Origin: Oscillospiraceae bacterium
GTDB taxonomy: Bacteria; Bacillota; Clostridia; Oscillospirales; CAG-272
Length of the DNA: 64,000 nucleotides
Direction of reading: 5' to 3'
Assembly: GCA_015063845.1 (NCBI GenBank)
Contig: SVTJ01000003.1
Location: forward strand, 81,519 to 145,518
Below the pieces are notes generated by a model that did not search any database, was not told where the DNA came from, and saw only the letters and a program-made list of their open reading frames with translations. Shown here in pieces: positions 52,305 through 60,808 of this stretch. The position numbers were made by a program, and so were the translations under genes. Every line of letters starts with the position of its first letter. The first letter of the stretch is position 1.

Positions 52305-52766
52305 ATGGAAAGAGACGTTGAATTTATGCGCGAGGCGCTGAACGAGGCGAGGCTTGCATACGAAATGGGAGAGATACCCGTTGGCGCTGTGGTCGTACGT
52401 GACGGCGAGATAATCGGCAGAGGACATAACCTGAGAGAAAACAAAAAAAGCGCCACGGCGCATGCCGAGGTGCTGGCGATAGAGCAGGCTTGCGATAAGG
52501 TAGGTGACTGGCGTCTTACGGAGTGTACACTGTACGTAACGCTCGAGCCGTGTCCTATGTGCGCGGGAGCAATTGTGAATTCTCGCATTGCAAGAGTTGT
52601 GTTCGGTTGTACAGATAGCTCCGCGGGGTGTTGTGGAAGTCTCATAAATTTCAACGCTTATCCGTTTAATCACGCTTTTGAGATCGAGCGCGGTGTTTGT
52701 GAGAAAGAGGCAGCTGAGCTGATAAAGAGCTTTTTTGAAAAAAGAAGAGGAAAGTTGACAAAATAG
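52305..52766 (+). CDS. tadA: tRNA-specific adenosine deaminase TadA
   Basis: A 153-residue zinc deaminase that makes inosine at the wobble position of tRNA-Arg(ACG). The zinc ligands and proton shuttle are His53 and Glu55 in TAHAEVLAIE, and Cys83 and Cys86 in EPCPMCAGAIVNSRI. GCTDSSAGCCGSLINF matches the family's substrate-binding region. It follows the hypothetical gene after six bases, with no strong ribosome site of its own, which suggests coupling. Confidence 0.95.
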   Translation: MERDVEFMREALNEARLAYEMGEIPVGAVVVRDGEIIGRGHNLRENKKSATAHAEVLAIEQACDKVGDWRLTECTLYVTLEPCPMCAGAIVNSRIARVVFGCTDSSAGCCGSLINFNAYPFNHAFEIERGVCEKEAAELIKSFFEKRRGKLTK

Positions 52767-52770
52767 AACC

Positions 52771-53481
52771 ATGAAAAATTCGGCGCTTAAAAGCTACATA
52801 AACGGAATAAAAAAATCAGTGCCGGTATTTTTCGGCTTTTTACCCGTAGCCATAACCTTTGCCATTATGGCGGCAAACGTAGGAATGACGGGACTTGAAA
52901 CGGCAGCTATGTCCGTATTCGTATTTGCAGGCGCCAGCCAGATAATGGCTGTGCAGATGCTCGGCTCGGGTGCGGGAATGATATCGATAATCATTGCCAC
53001 ATTTGTGCTTAATTTGCGACACCTTATTATGAGCACTTGCGTATTCAGAAGGGTAAAGATCAAAAGTTTCTTTCTGAGACTTTTCGGTGCTATGGCGGTT
53101 ACCGACGAAGGCTTTGCGATAATTACGACTGAGGATGAAGAAAATTGTACAGTACCGTTTACACTTGGAACGATAACGCTTATCTACGGCTCTTGGGTGG
53201 TGGGAACGCTTATCGGTGTGCTTGCAAGCGATATACTTCCTGCTATTGTTGCGGATAGCTTCGGCGTTGCGTTGTATGCGCTTTTTATTGCTCTTATAGT
53301 TCCTGACGTAAAGAAAAACGGAAGATTGCTTCTGGTGGTCGCAATTACCGCGGTTATGAATTCTGTGCTGTGTCTGTTCTTTCAGAGCAGCTGGGCGGTC
53401 ATAATATCCACACTTGCAGGCGCTGCTGTCGGTACGTTCTTGGTAGACGACGGTGACAGTGCAGGGGAGGTGGCGACGTGA
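52771..53481 (+). CDS. azlC: branched-chain amino acid permease AzlC
   Basis: A 236-residue membrane protein with about six or seven helices. The AzlC start, PVFFGFLPVAITFAIMAANVGM, and the FVFAGASQIMAVQMLGSGAGMISIIIATFVLNLRHLIMS block are typical. With AzlD it forms a two-component exporter or permease for branched-chain amino acids, including azaleucine resistance in Bacillus. The stop overlaps the azlD start by four bases. Confidence 0.93.
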   Translation: MKNSALKSYINGIKKSVPVFFGFLPVAITFAIMAANVGMTGLETAAMSVFVFAGASQIMAVQMLGSGAGMISIIIATFVLNLRHLIMSTCVFRRVKIKSFFLRLFGAMAVTDEGFAIITTEDEENCTVPFTLGTITLIYGSWVVGTLIGVLASDILPAIVADSFGVALYALFIALIVPDVKKNGRLLLVVAITAVMNSVLCLFFQSSWAVIISTLAGAAVGTFLVDDGDSAGEVAT

Positions 53482-53783
53482 ATATCTTTGTGTTGATACT
53501 CGGAATGGCACTCGTTACCTATATACCTAGAGTTCTTCCTGCGTTTGTGGTAGATAAGCTTAAATTTGGACCGAGGTTTACAAAGTTTATAAATCTAATT
53601 CCTTATACTGCCATGACGGCACTTATAGTGCCGGGCGTATTCAGTGCCGATCCTGCTCGATGGTATATCGGTGCGATAGGAGGAGCGGTGGCTATACTGC
53701 TTGCCTGCTTTAAAAGAATACCGTCAGCCGTGGTCGTGCTCGGCTCGGTATTGGCTGTAATGCTTGTTTATATTATAATTTAA
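53478..53783 (+). CDS. azlD: branched-chain amino acid transport protein AzlD
   Basis: A 101-residue membrane protein with three or four helices, starting at GTG (GTGAA overlap with the azlC stop). YIPRVLPAFVVDKLKFGPRFTKFINLIPYTAMTALIVPG is the AzlD hallmark. Last gene of the azl pair, followed by a terminator. Confidence 0.93.
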   Translation: MNIFVLILGMALVTYIPRVLPAFVVDKLKFGPRFTKFINLIPYTAMTALIVPGVFSADPARWYIGAIGGAVAILLACFKRIPSAVVVLGSVLAVMLVYIII

Positions 53784-53786
53784 AAT

Positions 53787-53822
53787 AAAAGGAGTCGGCA
53801 TGTTTAATGCCGACTTCTTTTA
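53787..53822 (+). terminator. terminator after azlD
   Basis: AAAAGGAGTCGGCAT pairs with ATGCCGACTTCTTTT around GTTTA. A-rich left arm and T-rich right arm; usable from both sides. Confidence 0.88.
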
Positions 53823-53828
53823 TGAATA

Positions 53829-53857
53829 AAGGGGTATTTCTTTCGGAAATACCCCAT
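53829..53857 (-). terminator. terminator of the transketolase genes
   Basis: GGGGTATTTC and GAAATACCCC form a 10-bp stem with a short loop. On the minus strand it directly follows the transketolase stop at 53865 and is trailed by TTTATT. Confidence 0.7.
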
Positions 53858-53864
53858 AAACATT

Positions 53865-54806
53865 TTACTTCTTAAGAGCGATAGCTGCCTTTGCCTTGGC
53901 AACGATATTCTCAACCGTAAGACCGTACATCTCAAGCAGGGGCGGAACCTTACCCGAATGTCCGAACTTATCTTCAACGCCAAGTCTTACAACGGGAACG
54001 GGACAACCCTCGCCAACTACCTCTGCAACAGCAGAACCGAGACCGCCGATAATGTTGTGCTCCTCAGCGGTAACGATAGCGCCTGTCTTTGCAGCGGCAT
54101 CAAGAATGATATCCTTATCGATAGGCTTGATAGTAGCAATGTTGATAACTCGTGCGCTGATACCCTCGTTTGCAAGCACCTCGGCAGCCTCAAGCGCCAT
54201 AGCGACCATCATTCCTGTTCCGATAATAGTAACGTCCTTACCGTCTCTCATATTAACGCCCTTACCGATCTCAAACTTGTAGTCAGGTGTATCGTTAATA
54301 ACGGGGACTGCATATCTACCGAATCTCATATATACGGGACCTACGAAGTTGATAGCCGCCTCGACAGCAGCCTTTGCTTCAACAGCGTCTGCGGGGTTGA
54401 TAACTGTCATACCGGGAATGGATCTCATGAGTGCGAAATCCTCAAGGCACTGGTGGGTAGCACCGTCCTCACCGACAGTAACGCCTGCATGTGTAGCACC
54501 GATCTTTACGTTGAGGTGGGGGTAACCGATGGAGTTTCTGATCTGCTCAAAAGCTCTGCCAGCCGCGAACATAGCGAACGAGGAAGCGAAAACTACCTTG
54601 CCCGAAGCTGCAAGACCTGCTGCTACGCACATCATATTGCCCTCTGCGATACCGCAGTCAAAAAATCTTTCGGGGAATTTCTTTTTGAAAACGCCCGTCT
54701 TTGTAGCTGCCGCAAGGTCAGCGTCAAGAACTACGAAATCATACTTATCGCCAAGCTCTGCAAGAGCATTACCGTAAGCTTCTCTTGTTGCAATCTTATC
54801 TGCCAT
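53865..54806 (-). CDS. transketolase, C-terminal subunit
   Basis: A 313-residue protein that holds the pyrimidine-binding and C-terminal domains of transketolase. MATRxAYGNALAEL-like start, then FDCGIAEGNMMCVAAGLAASG (the EGNM region with the catalytic Glu), THAGVTVGEDGATHQCLEDFALMRSIPGM and TAEEHNIIGGLGSAV. It needs the N-terminal partner encoded directly upstream. Split transketolase is common in Clostridia and archaea. AGGAGG precedes the ATG. Confidence 0.93.
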   Translation of the reverse strand: MADKIATREAYGNALAELGDKYDFVVLDADLAAATKTGVFKKKFPERFFDCGIAEGNMMCVAAGLAASGKVVFASSFAMFAAGRAFEQIRNSIGYPHLNVKIGATHAGVTVGEDGATHQCLEDFALMRSIPGMTVINPADAVEAKAAVEAAINFVGPVYMRFGRYAVPVINDTPDYKFEIGKGVNMRDGKDVTIIGTGMMVAMALEAAEVLANEGISARVINIATIKPIDKDIILDAAAKTGAIVTAEEHNIIGGLGSAVAEVVGEGCPVPVVRLGVEDKFGHSGKVPPLLEMYGLTVENIVAKAKAAIALKK

Positions 54807-54818
54807 TTTTCTACCTCC

Positions 54819-55646
54819 TTACATCGTTGCCTTGATATCGGCTACAGCCTGTGCATACTGCTCGTCGTTGGGAGCAGAGCCGTGCCAGCCGACCTGATTT
54901 TCCATAAACGAAACGCCCTTGCCCTTAACGGTCTTTGCGATTATAGCCGTGGGCTTACCCTTAACGGTCTTTGCCTCGTTGAACGCTGCTTCAATAGCAT
55001 TAAAATCGTGACCGTCAATAGAGATAACGTGGAAGCCGAAAGCTTCGAGCTTTGTGTCGTGGGGTGTGGGGTTCATTACCTCAGCAACGGGACCGTCTAT
55101 TTGGAGACCGTTCCAGTCGAAAATAACGCAGAGGTTGTCGAGCTTGTAGTGTGAAGCAAACATACAAGCTTCCCAGATCTGACCTTCCTCGCTCTCGCCG
55201 TCGCCGACGATAGAGTATGTACGGTAGTCCTTGTTATCTATCTTAGCAGCAAGTGCCATTCCGCAAGCAGTGGAGAGACCGAGACCGAGAGAACCTGTTG
55301 ACATATCAACACCGGGAGTACCCTTCATGTCGGGGTGACCCTGAAGGAAGGAGTTGATATTACGAAGTCCCTTGAGCTCACTCTTGTCAAAAAATCCCTT
55401 TTCAGCGAGAGTTGCATAGAGTGCGGGAGCGGTGTGACCCTTAGAGAGGACAAATCTATCGCGAGTGTCCATCTTGGGGTTCTTGGGATCAACGTTCATC
55501 TCTACGAAATAGAGATAAGCCATAATGTCCGCGATTGAAAGAGAACCGCCAGGGTGACCTGAACTTGCTGCGTGTACCTCCTCAAGTATATCGAGGCGGA
55601 TATTTGCGGCAACATTTTTCAAAAAATCCAATTTTTGCTTTTCCAT
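54819..55646 (-). CDS. transketolase, N-terminal subunit
   Basis: A 275-residue thiamine-diphosphate-binding subunit. Motifs include SSGHPGGSLSIADIMAYLYF (the HxGxxLxx region), LSKGHTAPALYATLAEKG, the ThDP/Mg motif GDGESEEGQIWEACMFA and the FDWNGLQIDG segment. It is 12 bases before the C-terminal subunit gene, so the two form the working enzyme of the pentose phosphate pathway. The ribosome site (AAAGG at 13 bases) is weak. Confidence 0.94.
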   Translation of the reverse strand: MEKQKLDFLKNVAANIRLDILEEVHAASSGHPGGSLSIADIMAYLYFVEMNVDPKNPKMDTRDRFVLSKGHTAPALYATLAEKGFFDKSELKGLRNINSFLQGHPDMKGTPGVDMSTGSLGLGLSTACGMALAAKIDNKDYRTYSIVGDGESEEGQIWEACMFASHYKLDNLCVIFDWNGLQIDGPVAEVMNPTPHDTKLEAFGFHVISIDGHDFNAIEAAFNEAKTVKGKPTAIIAKTVKGKGVSFMENQVGWHGSAPNDEQYAQAVADIKATM

Positions 55647-55715
55647 TGAATAAGCCTGCCTTTCTTTTATTTACATCAAATTTTATTATACAATATTTAA
55701 CGCTTTGTGTCAAGG

Positions 55716-56714
55716 TCATATCTTGACAAAACCAAGCTTTTTCTGCACCTTGCCGAGTGTTCTGCGAGCGTAGTAGGAAGCTTCCTCAGCGCCCTTCTTC
55801 ATTTGCGCTTCAAGGAACGCCTTGTCGGAAAGTATCTCGCGAAATCTCTGCTGAACGGGAGCAAGCGCATCAGCACACGCTTCTCCAACTGCCAGCTTAA
55901 ACGTGCCGTAGCCCTGACCCTCAAATTCCTTTTCTATCTCTTCAACGGTCTTTCCTGTGAAGCAGGAATAGATGGTGATAAGGTTGTTGATACCGTCCTT
56001 GCCCTCAGCAAAACGAACAGAGGTCTCGCTGTCTGTGACCGCTCTCTTGAACTTGCGGATTATAGTGTCCTTGTCGTCAAGAATATAAACGACCGCGTTT
56101 GTGTTTTCATCAGACTTGGACATCTTCTTGGTGGGGTCTGCAAGCGACATTATTTTCTTTCCCGACTGTGAAATGATAGGCTCGGGAACAGTGAACGTGT
56201 CGGGGAATATCTGGTTAAATCTTTCTGCTATGTCACGGCAAAGTTCAACGTGCTGTTTTTGGTCTACACCTACGGGAACTACGTCGGTCTGATAGAGAAG
56301 TATATCAGATGCCATAAGAACAGGGTAGGTGAAAAGACCTGCGTTTACATTGTCTGCGTGCTTTGTGCTCTTGTCCTTGAACTGTGTCATACGGGAGAGC
56401 TCACCGAACATAGTGTAGCAGTTGAGTATCCAAGCAAGCTCAGCGTGCTCGTGAACGTGTGACTGAACGTAAAGAGTGTTCTTTTCTGGGTCAAGTCCGC
56501 AAGCCATATAAAGAGCAAGCGTTTCATACGTGCGTCTGCGAAGCTCAGCGGGAACTTGACGAACAGTTATTGCGTGCTCGTCAACAACGCAGTAAAAGGT
56601 TTTATATTTTTCTGAATAAGTGGAAAAATTCTTGATAGCTCCAAGATAATTTCCAATAGTAAGATTTCCGCTCGGCTGAACGCCCGAGTAGGAAACAAGC
56701 TGACCGTTAAACAT
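55716..56714 (-). CDS. trpS: tryptophan--tRNA ligase
   Basis: A 332-residue class I synthetase. The start is the ATG at 56714 after AGGAGACTAAAA; the longer frame has no site. The HIGH-like motif is seen as SGNLTIGNYLGA near residue 14, and the KMSKS loop as KKMSKSDEN near residue 195. DQKQHVELCRDIAERFN is the adenylate-binding signature. It stands alone and diverges from the Dabb gene. I see no T-box leader in the 144-base gap upstream. Confidence 0.96.
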   Translation of the reverse strand: MFNGQLVSYSGVQPSGNLTIGNYLGAIKNFSTYSEKYKTFYCVVDEHAITVRQVPAELRRRTYETLALYMACGLDPEKNTLYVQSHVHEHAELAWILNCYTMFGELSRMTQFKDKSTKHADNVNAGLFTYPVLMASDILLYQTDVVPVGVDQKQHVELCRDIAERFNQIFPDTFTVPEPIISQSGKKIMSLADPTKKMSKSDENTNAVVYILDDKDTIIRKFKRAVTDSETSVRFAEGKDGINNLITIYSCFTGKTVEEIEKEFEGQGYGTFKLAVGEACADALAPVQQRFREILSDKAFLEAQMKKGAEEASYYARRTLGKVQKKLGFVKI

Positions 56715-56786
56715 TTTTAGTCTCCTATGATTTAATAAAAAAACAAATATATATAATATCATAACATATAAATACCAAAAAGTCAA

Positions 56787-56815
56787 TTGACATTTTGGTG
56801 AAAATATGATATCAT
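56787..56815 (+). promoter_or_regulatory. promoter of the Dabb/ThyX-like pair
   Basis: TTGACA at 56787-56792 and TATCAT at 56810-56815, with a 17-base spacer. Confidence 0.75.
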
Positions 56816-56858
56816 TATGGGGAATAATACAGTTTTTTTACAAAAAGGAGATAGATTT

Positions 56859-57161
56859 ATGATAAGACACGTCGTAATGTGGAAATTCAAGCCCGAGGCA
56901 GAGGGCAAAACAAAGGAAGAGAATATGGCAATAGTAAAAGACAGCCTTTACGCGCTTCTTCCCATTATTCCCGAGATAAAGAGAATGGAAATAGGTCTTG
57001 ACGTAAAGCATACGGACATGTCTATGGACCTTATGCTTCTCACGGAATTTGATAATATGGATACACTTGCTTACTATGCAAATCACCCCGAGCATCTTAA
57101 GGTGTCGGGATACGTTCGCAAGGTAGTTGAGACACGAGTAGTCCTTGACTGCGAGATTTAA
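56859..57161 (+). CDS. Dabb (stress-responsive A/B barrel) domain protein
   Basis: A 100-residue single-domain protein starting at the ATG behind AAAAAGGAGATAG. IRHVVMWKFKPEAEGKT and the C-terminal YYANHPEHLKVSGYVRKVVETRVVLDCEI pattern mark the dimeric alpha-beta barrel (Dabb) family. Members bind small aromatic or phenolic molecules or respond to stress, but few have known roles. It is coupled with the next gene after 12 bases. Confidence 0.85.
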   Translation: MIRHVVMWKFKPEAEGKTKEENMAIVKDSLYALLPIIPEIKRMEIGLDVKHTDMSMDLMLLTEFDNMDTLAYYANHPEHLKVSGYVRKVVETRVVLDCEI

Positions 57162-57173
57162 GGAGATGGAAGT

Positions 57174-57797
57174 ATGATAAAGATAGAAAGAACGTCCGTT
57201 ATGAATATGGACAACGCTATACGTGGCGCTCGTAATCCTCTTAACAGCTGGGGAAGAATGGATAGCTATTACGACGAGAACGGCAATTATGTGCTTGGTG
57301 ATAATGATATAGACCTTGCGCGTCGCTTGGCACACGCAGGAAGTGACCACCGCAAGTTTCTCAGAATGATATTCGTATCCGTTGATATCACGGCTCCCCT
57401 TTATTGGTGGAAAGAATTTGACACATACAAGGTAGGAACCGTTGCAAACTCCTGCTCTACGATGCACAAGATACACGCAAAGCCTATTGAGCGCGATGAT
57501 TTTTCATGCGATAGACTTGACGAGGGCGGTCTTGAGGCTCTTGACGCACTTATCGCTTATCTTGAGGCTGAAAGACAGAAGTTCTGCGCCAACAAAGAGG
57601 ACAGACAGAGCTGGCATAATATAATTCAGCTTTTGCCCTCAAGCTATAATCAGATGAGAACGGTCACACTCAATTATGAGAATCTTATCAATATTTATTA
57701 TGCGCGCAAGACTCATAAGCTTGCCGAGTGGCATACGCTTTGTGATTGGATAAAAACGCTCCCTTATGCCGAGCAGCTTATCCTTGTTAAAGAGTAA
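57174..57797 (+). CDS. ThyX-superfamily-like protein of unknown function
   Basis: A 207-residue soluble protein. AHAGSDHRKFLRMIFVSVDITAPLYWWKEFDTYKVGT and the later PSSYNQMRTVTLNYENLINIYYARKTHKLAEW recall FAD-dependent thymidylate synthases and the ThyX-like proteins often found in Clostridia and their phages. The ThyX signature RHRxxSxNxxSxRY is not present in that form, so thymidylate synthesis is not shown. ATTTAAGGAGATGGAAGT precedes the ATG. I cannot say what it does. Confidence 0.6.
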   Translation: MIKIERTSVMNMDNAIRGARNPLNSWGRMDSYYDENGNYVLGDNDIDLARRLAHAGSDHRKFLRMIFVSVDITAPLYWWKEFDTYKVGTVANSCSTMHKIHAKPIERDDFSCDRLDEGGLEALDALIAYLEAERQKFCANKEDRQSWHNIIQLLPSSYNQMRTVTLNYENLINIYYARKTHKLAEWHTLCDWIKTLPYAEQLILVKE

Positions 57798-57812
57798 AAT
57801 AGATTTATACAC

Positions 57813-57842
57813 GGGGAAAGCTTCAGTTTTGAAGCTTTCCTC
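57813..57842 (+). terminator. hairpin after the ThyX-like gene, probable terminator
   Basis: GGAAAGCTTCA pairs with TGAAGCTTTCC around GTTT. The T run behind it is poor, so confidence is moderate. Confidence 0.6.
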
Positions 57843-57913
57843 GATTTGCTCTTTGGGGTGAAAAAGTAAACAAAAAATATGCAAAATACTTGTATATAAT
57901 AATGTAAATACTG

Positions 57914-57942
57914 TTGACAATTGGCAGAACTTGTGATAAAAT
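57914..57942 (+). promoter_or_regulatory. promoter of glyS
   Basis: TTGACA at 57914-57919 and TAAAAT at 57937-57942, with a 17-base spacer. Confidence 0.85.
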
Positions 57943-57981
57943 ATTAGAATATAAGAGTATTTTCATTAAGGAAGGTATACG

Positions 57982-59379
57982 ATGAATAATTCAGAAAAGA
58001 CAATGGACAAAATAGTCGCTCTCTGTAAGAACAGAGGCTTTATTTTCCCCGGCTCCGAGATATATGGCGGTCTTGCTAACTCTTGGGACTACGGCCCTCT
58101 TGGCGTTGAGTTTAAGAACAACGTAAAAAAGGCTTGGTGGAAGAAGTTCGTACAGGAGTGCAAATATAACGTAGGACTTGACAGCGCTATCATCATGAAT
58201 CCGCAGACGTGGGTAGCTTCAGGTCACGTAGGTGGCTTCTCCGATCCTCTTATGGACTGCAAGACCTGTAAGACCCGTCACCGTGCGGACAAGCTTATAG
58301 AGGAGTATGCATTCGCAAACGGACTTGATGACAATCCCGCAGGTTGGACATTTGAGCAGATGGCTGACTACATCAAGGAAAAGGGAATAGTTTGCCCCGA
58401 TTGCGGTGGTAAGGATTTTGCCGATATAAAGAAGTTCAATCTTATGTTCAAGACATACCAGGGCGTAACCGAGGACTCCACAACAGAGCTTTATCTCCGT
58501 CCCGAGACTGCACAGGGAATTTTCGTTAACTTTGCAAGCATTCAGCGTTCTGCAAGAAAGAAGCTTCCTTTCGGTGTATGCCAGATAGGTAAGTCCTTCC
58601 GTAACGAGATAACACCCGGTAACTTTACCTTCCGTACCCGTGAGTTTGAGCAGATGGAGCTTGAGTTCTTCTGCAAGCCCGGAACAGACCTTGAGTGGTT
58701 TAACTTCTGGAAGGATTACTGCCATAAGTGGTTGCTTGACCTTGGTATGAGAGACGAAAACCTCAAGCTGCGTGATCACAGTCCCGAGGAGCTTTGCTTC
58801 TACTCAAAGGCAACCACCGACTTCGAGTTCCTTTTCCCGTTTGGATGGGGCGAGCTTTGGGGTGTTGCGGACAGAACCGACTACGACCTCTCCCAGCACG
58901 CAACACACAGCGGTAAGGATATGATGTATTTCGATCCCGAGACAAACGAGAAGTATACTCCTTACGTCGTTGAGCCTTCACTCGGTGCAGACCGTGTAGC
59001 TCTTGCGTTCCTTGTTGACGCATACGATGAAGAGATCGTTGATCCTGCAAAGAACGATGTTCGTGTCGTGCTTCGCTTGCATCCGTACCTCGCTCCCTTT
59101 AAGGCAGCGGTGCTTCCTCTTTCCAAGAAGCTTTCCGAAGGAGCAGAGAAGGTATTTGACGATCTTTCCAAGTATTTCGCGGTCGACTATGACGAGGCAG
59201 GCTCTATCGGTAAGAGATATCGCCGTCAGGACGAGATCGGAACACCTCTTTGCATCACCTATGATTTTGACTCCGAGACCGACGGTTGCGTAACCGTACG
59301 TGACAGAGACACGATGGAGCAGGTAAGAATACCTGTTGGTGAGCTTAAGGCTTACATTGAGAGCAAGATAGAATTCTAA
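57982..59379 (+). CDS. glyS: glycine--tRNA ligase (homodimeric type)
   Basis: A 465-residue class II synthetase of the GlyQS single-chain type. The start carries [24 protein letters not shown] zinc-like site is suggested by CKTCKT and CPDCGG (about residues 94 and 135). Motif 2 is [13 protein letters not shown], followed by [14 protein letters not shown]. Motif 3 is [15 protein letters not shown]. The C-terminal anticodon-binding domain starts near residue 360. Only about 40 bases lie between promoter and ATG, so no T-box leader is present. Confidence 0.96.
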   Translation: MNNSEKTMDKIVALCKNRGFIFPGSEIYGGLANSWDYGPLGVEFKNNVKKAWWKKFVQECKYNVGLDSAIIMNPQTWVASGHVGGFSDPLMDCKTCKTRHRADKLIEEYAFANGLDDNPAGWTFEQMADYIKEKGIVCPDCGGKDFADIKKFNLMFKTYQGVTEDSTTELYLRPETAQGIFVNFASIQRSARKKLPFGVCQIGKSFRNEITPGNFTFRTREFEQMELEFFCKPGTDLEWFNFWKDYCHKWLLDLGMRDENLKLRDHSPEELCFYSKATTDFEFLFPFGWGELWGVADRTDYDLSQHATHSGKDMMYFDPETNEKYTPYVVEPSLGADRVALAFLVDAYDEEIVDPAKNDVRVVLRLHPYLAPFKAAVLPLSKKLSEGAEKVFDDLSKYFAVDYDEAGSIGKRYRRQDEIGTPLCITYDFDSETDGCVTVRDRDTMEQVRIPVGELKAYIESKIEF

Positions 59380-59383
59380 ACAA

Positions 59384-59413
59384 ATGCCCCTACGGACACC
59401 GTAGGGGCAACAT
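59384..59413 (+). terminator. hairpin after glyS
   Basis: TGCCCCTACGG pairs with CCGTAGGGGCA around ACA. It is followed by ACATTTC and no real T run, so it may be a small interspersed palindrome rather than a terminator. sulP starts 36 bases later. Confidence 0.55.
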
Positions 59414-59448
59414 TTCGGAAATTCGATGATTTTTAAGGACAACTGACA

Positions 59449-60744
59449 ATGAAACTTTTTTCTCCAAAATTATTTTCAGCGTTTAAGGGCTATAACGGAC
59501 ACAAGCTGGTTAGTGATCTTGTCGCAGGTCTTATTGTAGCTATAATCGCCCTACCTCTTTCTATCGCGCTTGCGATCGCGTCCGGCGCGTCTCCCGCTCA
59601 GGGACTTTATACCGCGATAATTGCGGGATTTGTTATCGCTTTGCTTGGAGGCTCAAACGTCAATATATCGGGTCCAACGGCAGCCTTTGCTACTATTGTT
59701 GCGGGCGTTATAGCCTCAAACGGATTTGAGGGACTGGTGCTTGCTACGGTCATGGCGGGCATCATACTTATTGTGCTCGGTGTTTGCCGTGTTGGTAATC
59801 TAATTAAATATATGCCGCACACAATAACCGTCGGTTTTACGTCAGGTGTTGCTGTGACTATACTTATCGGTCAGATCAAGGACTTTTTTGGGCTTGATTT
59901 TGGCGGAGCAAAGCCCGTAGAAGCGGGAGAAAAGCTTATAGAGATATTCAAGAACTTCGGCACATTAAGTATAAAGTCACTTGCTGTCGGAGCTATCGGA
60001 CTTGCTATACTTATAGTTTGGAACGTTCTCGGACAAAAAACAAAAGGCGTTGCGAAGGTGATATTTACAAAGATCCCCGCATCGATAATCGCGGTAATAG
60101 TGGGAATACTCATAGTACAGTTTACTCCTCTCAAGGTGGCTACTATCGGCACACTTTACCCCGATCTTTCGGCTGGACTTCCTAAATTCTCACTTCCGAG
60201 CTTCAAGCTCGATACGCTTATAGCGGTAATTCCCGATGCGTTTACGATCGCAATACTTGCCGCTATAGAGTCGTTGCTTTCCTGTGTTGTATCCGATAAG
60301 ATGATTGGAGATGAACATAATTCCAATACCGAGCTTATTGCTCTCGGTGCGGGAAATGTTTGCTCGGGTCTTTTCGGCGGAATACCCGCAACTGGTGCTA
60401 TCGCAAGAACTGCCGCAAACGTCAAAAACGGCGGACGTACTCCCGTGGCAGGAATAGTCCATGCGCTTGTGCTTTTGCTGTTCCTTGTTGTACTCATGCC
60501 GGTAGCCAAGCTTATACCAATGCCCATAATCGCGGCAATACTGTTTATGGTGGCTTATAATATGAGCGAATGGCGTGAATTCGTTGGAATATGCAAGACG
60601 GGTAAGGTAGGAAACATAATAGTACTCGCAGTCACGTTCCTCTTGACGGTAATTCTGAATCTTGTATTTGCGATAGCCGTAGGAATAGTACTGTCGCTCA
60701 TATTCTGGCTCATTGCTAAGAAGAAAGCAAAAAAGAATGCATAA
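59449..60744 (+). CDS. SulP family anion transporter lacking a STAS domain
   Basis: A 431-residue membrane protein of the SLC26/SulP family with about twelve helices. The SulP marks are the DLVAGLIVAIIALPLSIALAIASGASPAQGLYTAIIAGF opening and the GGIPATGAIARTAANVKNGGRTPVAG block in the middle. It ends with KKKAKKNA after the last helix, so the usual cytoplasmic STAS domain (about 100 residues) is missing. The substrate could be sulphate, bicarbonate or another anion. Confidence 0.9.
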   Translation: MKLFSPKLFSAFKGYNGHKLVSDLVAGLIVAIIALPLSIALAIASGASPAQGLYTAIIAGFVIALLGGSNVNISGPTAAFATIVAGVIASNGFEGLVLATVMAGIILIVLGVCRVGNLIKYMPHTITVGFTSGVAVTILIGQIKDFFGLDFGGAKPVEAGEKLIEIFKNFGTLSIKSLAVGAIGLAILIVWNVLGQKTKGVAKVIFTKIPASIIAVIVGILIVQFTPLKVATIGTLYPDLSAGLPKFSLPSFKLDTLIAVIPDAFTIAILAAIESLLSCVVSDKMIGDEHNSNTELIALGAGNVCSGLFGGIPATGAIARTAANVKNGGRTPVAGIVHALVLLLFLVVLMPVAKLIPMPIIAAILFMVAYNMSEWREFVGICKTGKVGNIIVLAVTFLLTVILNLVFAIAVGIVLSLIFWLIAKKKAKKNA

Positions 60745-60763
60745 TAGAACTCACAAAAGACAT

Positions 60764-60804
60764 AAAGGAACACGCGAGTGGAATATCCACTCGCGTGTTC
60801 CTTT
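60764..60804. terminator. bidirectional terminator between sulP and the M23-like gene
   Basis: A 19-bp perfect stem, AAAGGAACACGCGAGTGGA and its complement, around ATA. It lies between converging genes. Confidence 0.93.
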
Positions 60805-60808
60805 ATGA

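Noticed and set aside
53958..55154. A 398-residue open frame on the plus strand over the transketolase genes
   Set aside because: It is antisense to two well-supported genes, has a low-complexity Ser/Cys-rich product and crosses the gap between them. No ribosome site is seen.
57800..57981. Possible T-box leader before glyS
   Set aside because: The predicted transcript leader is only about 30 bases, with no T-box sequence, so there is no room for one.
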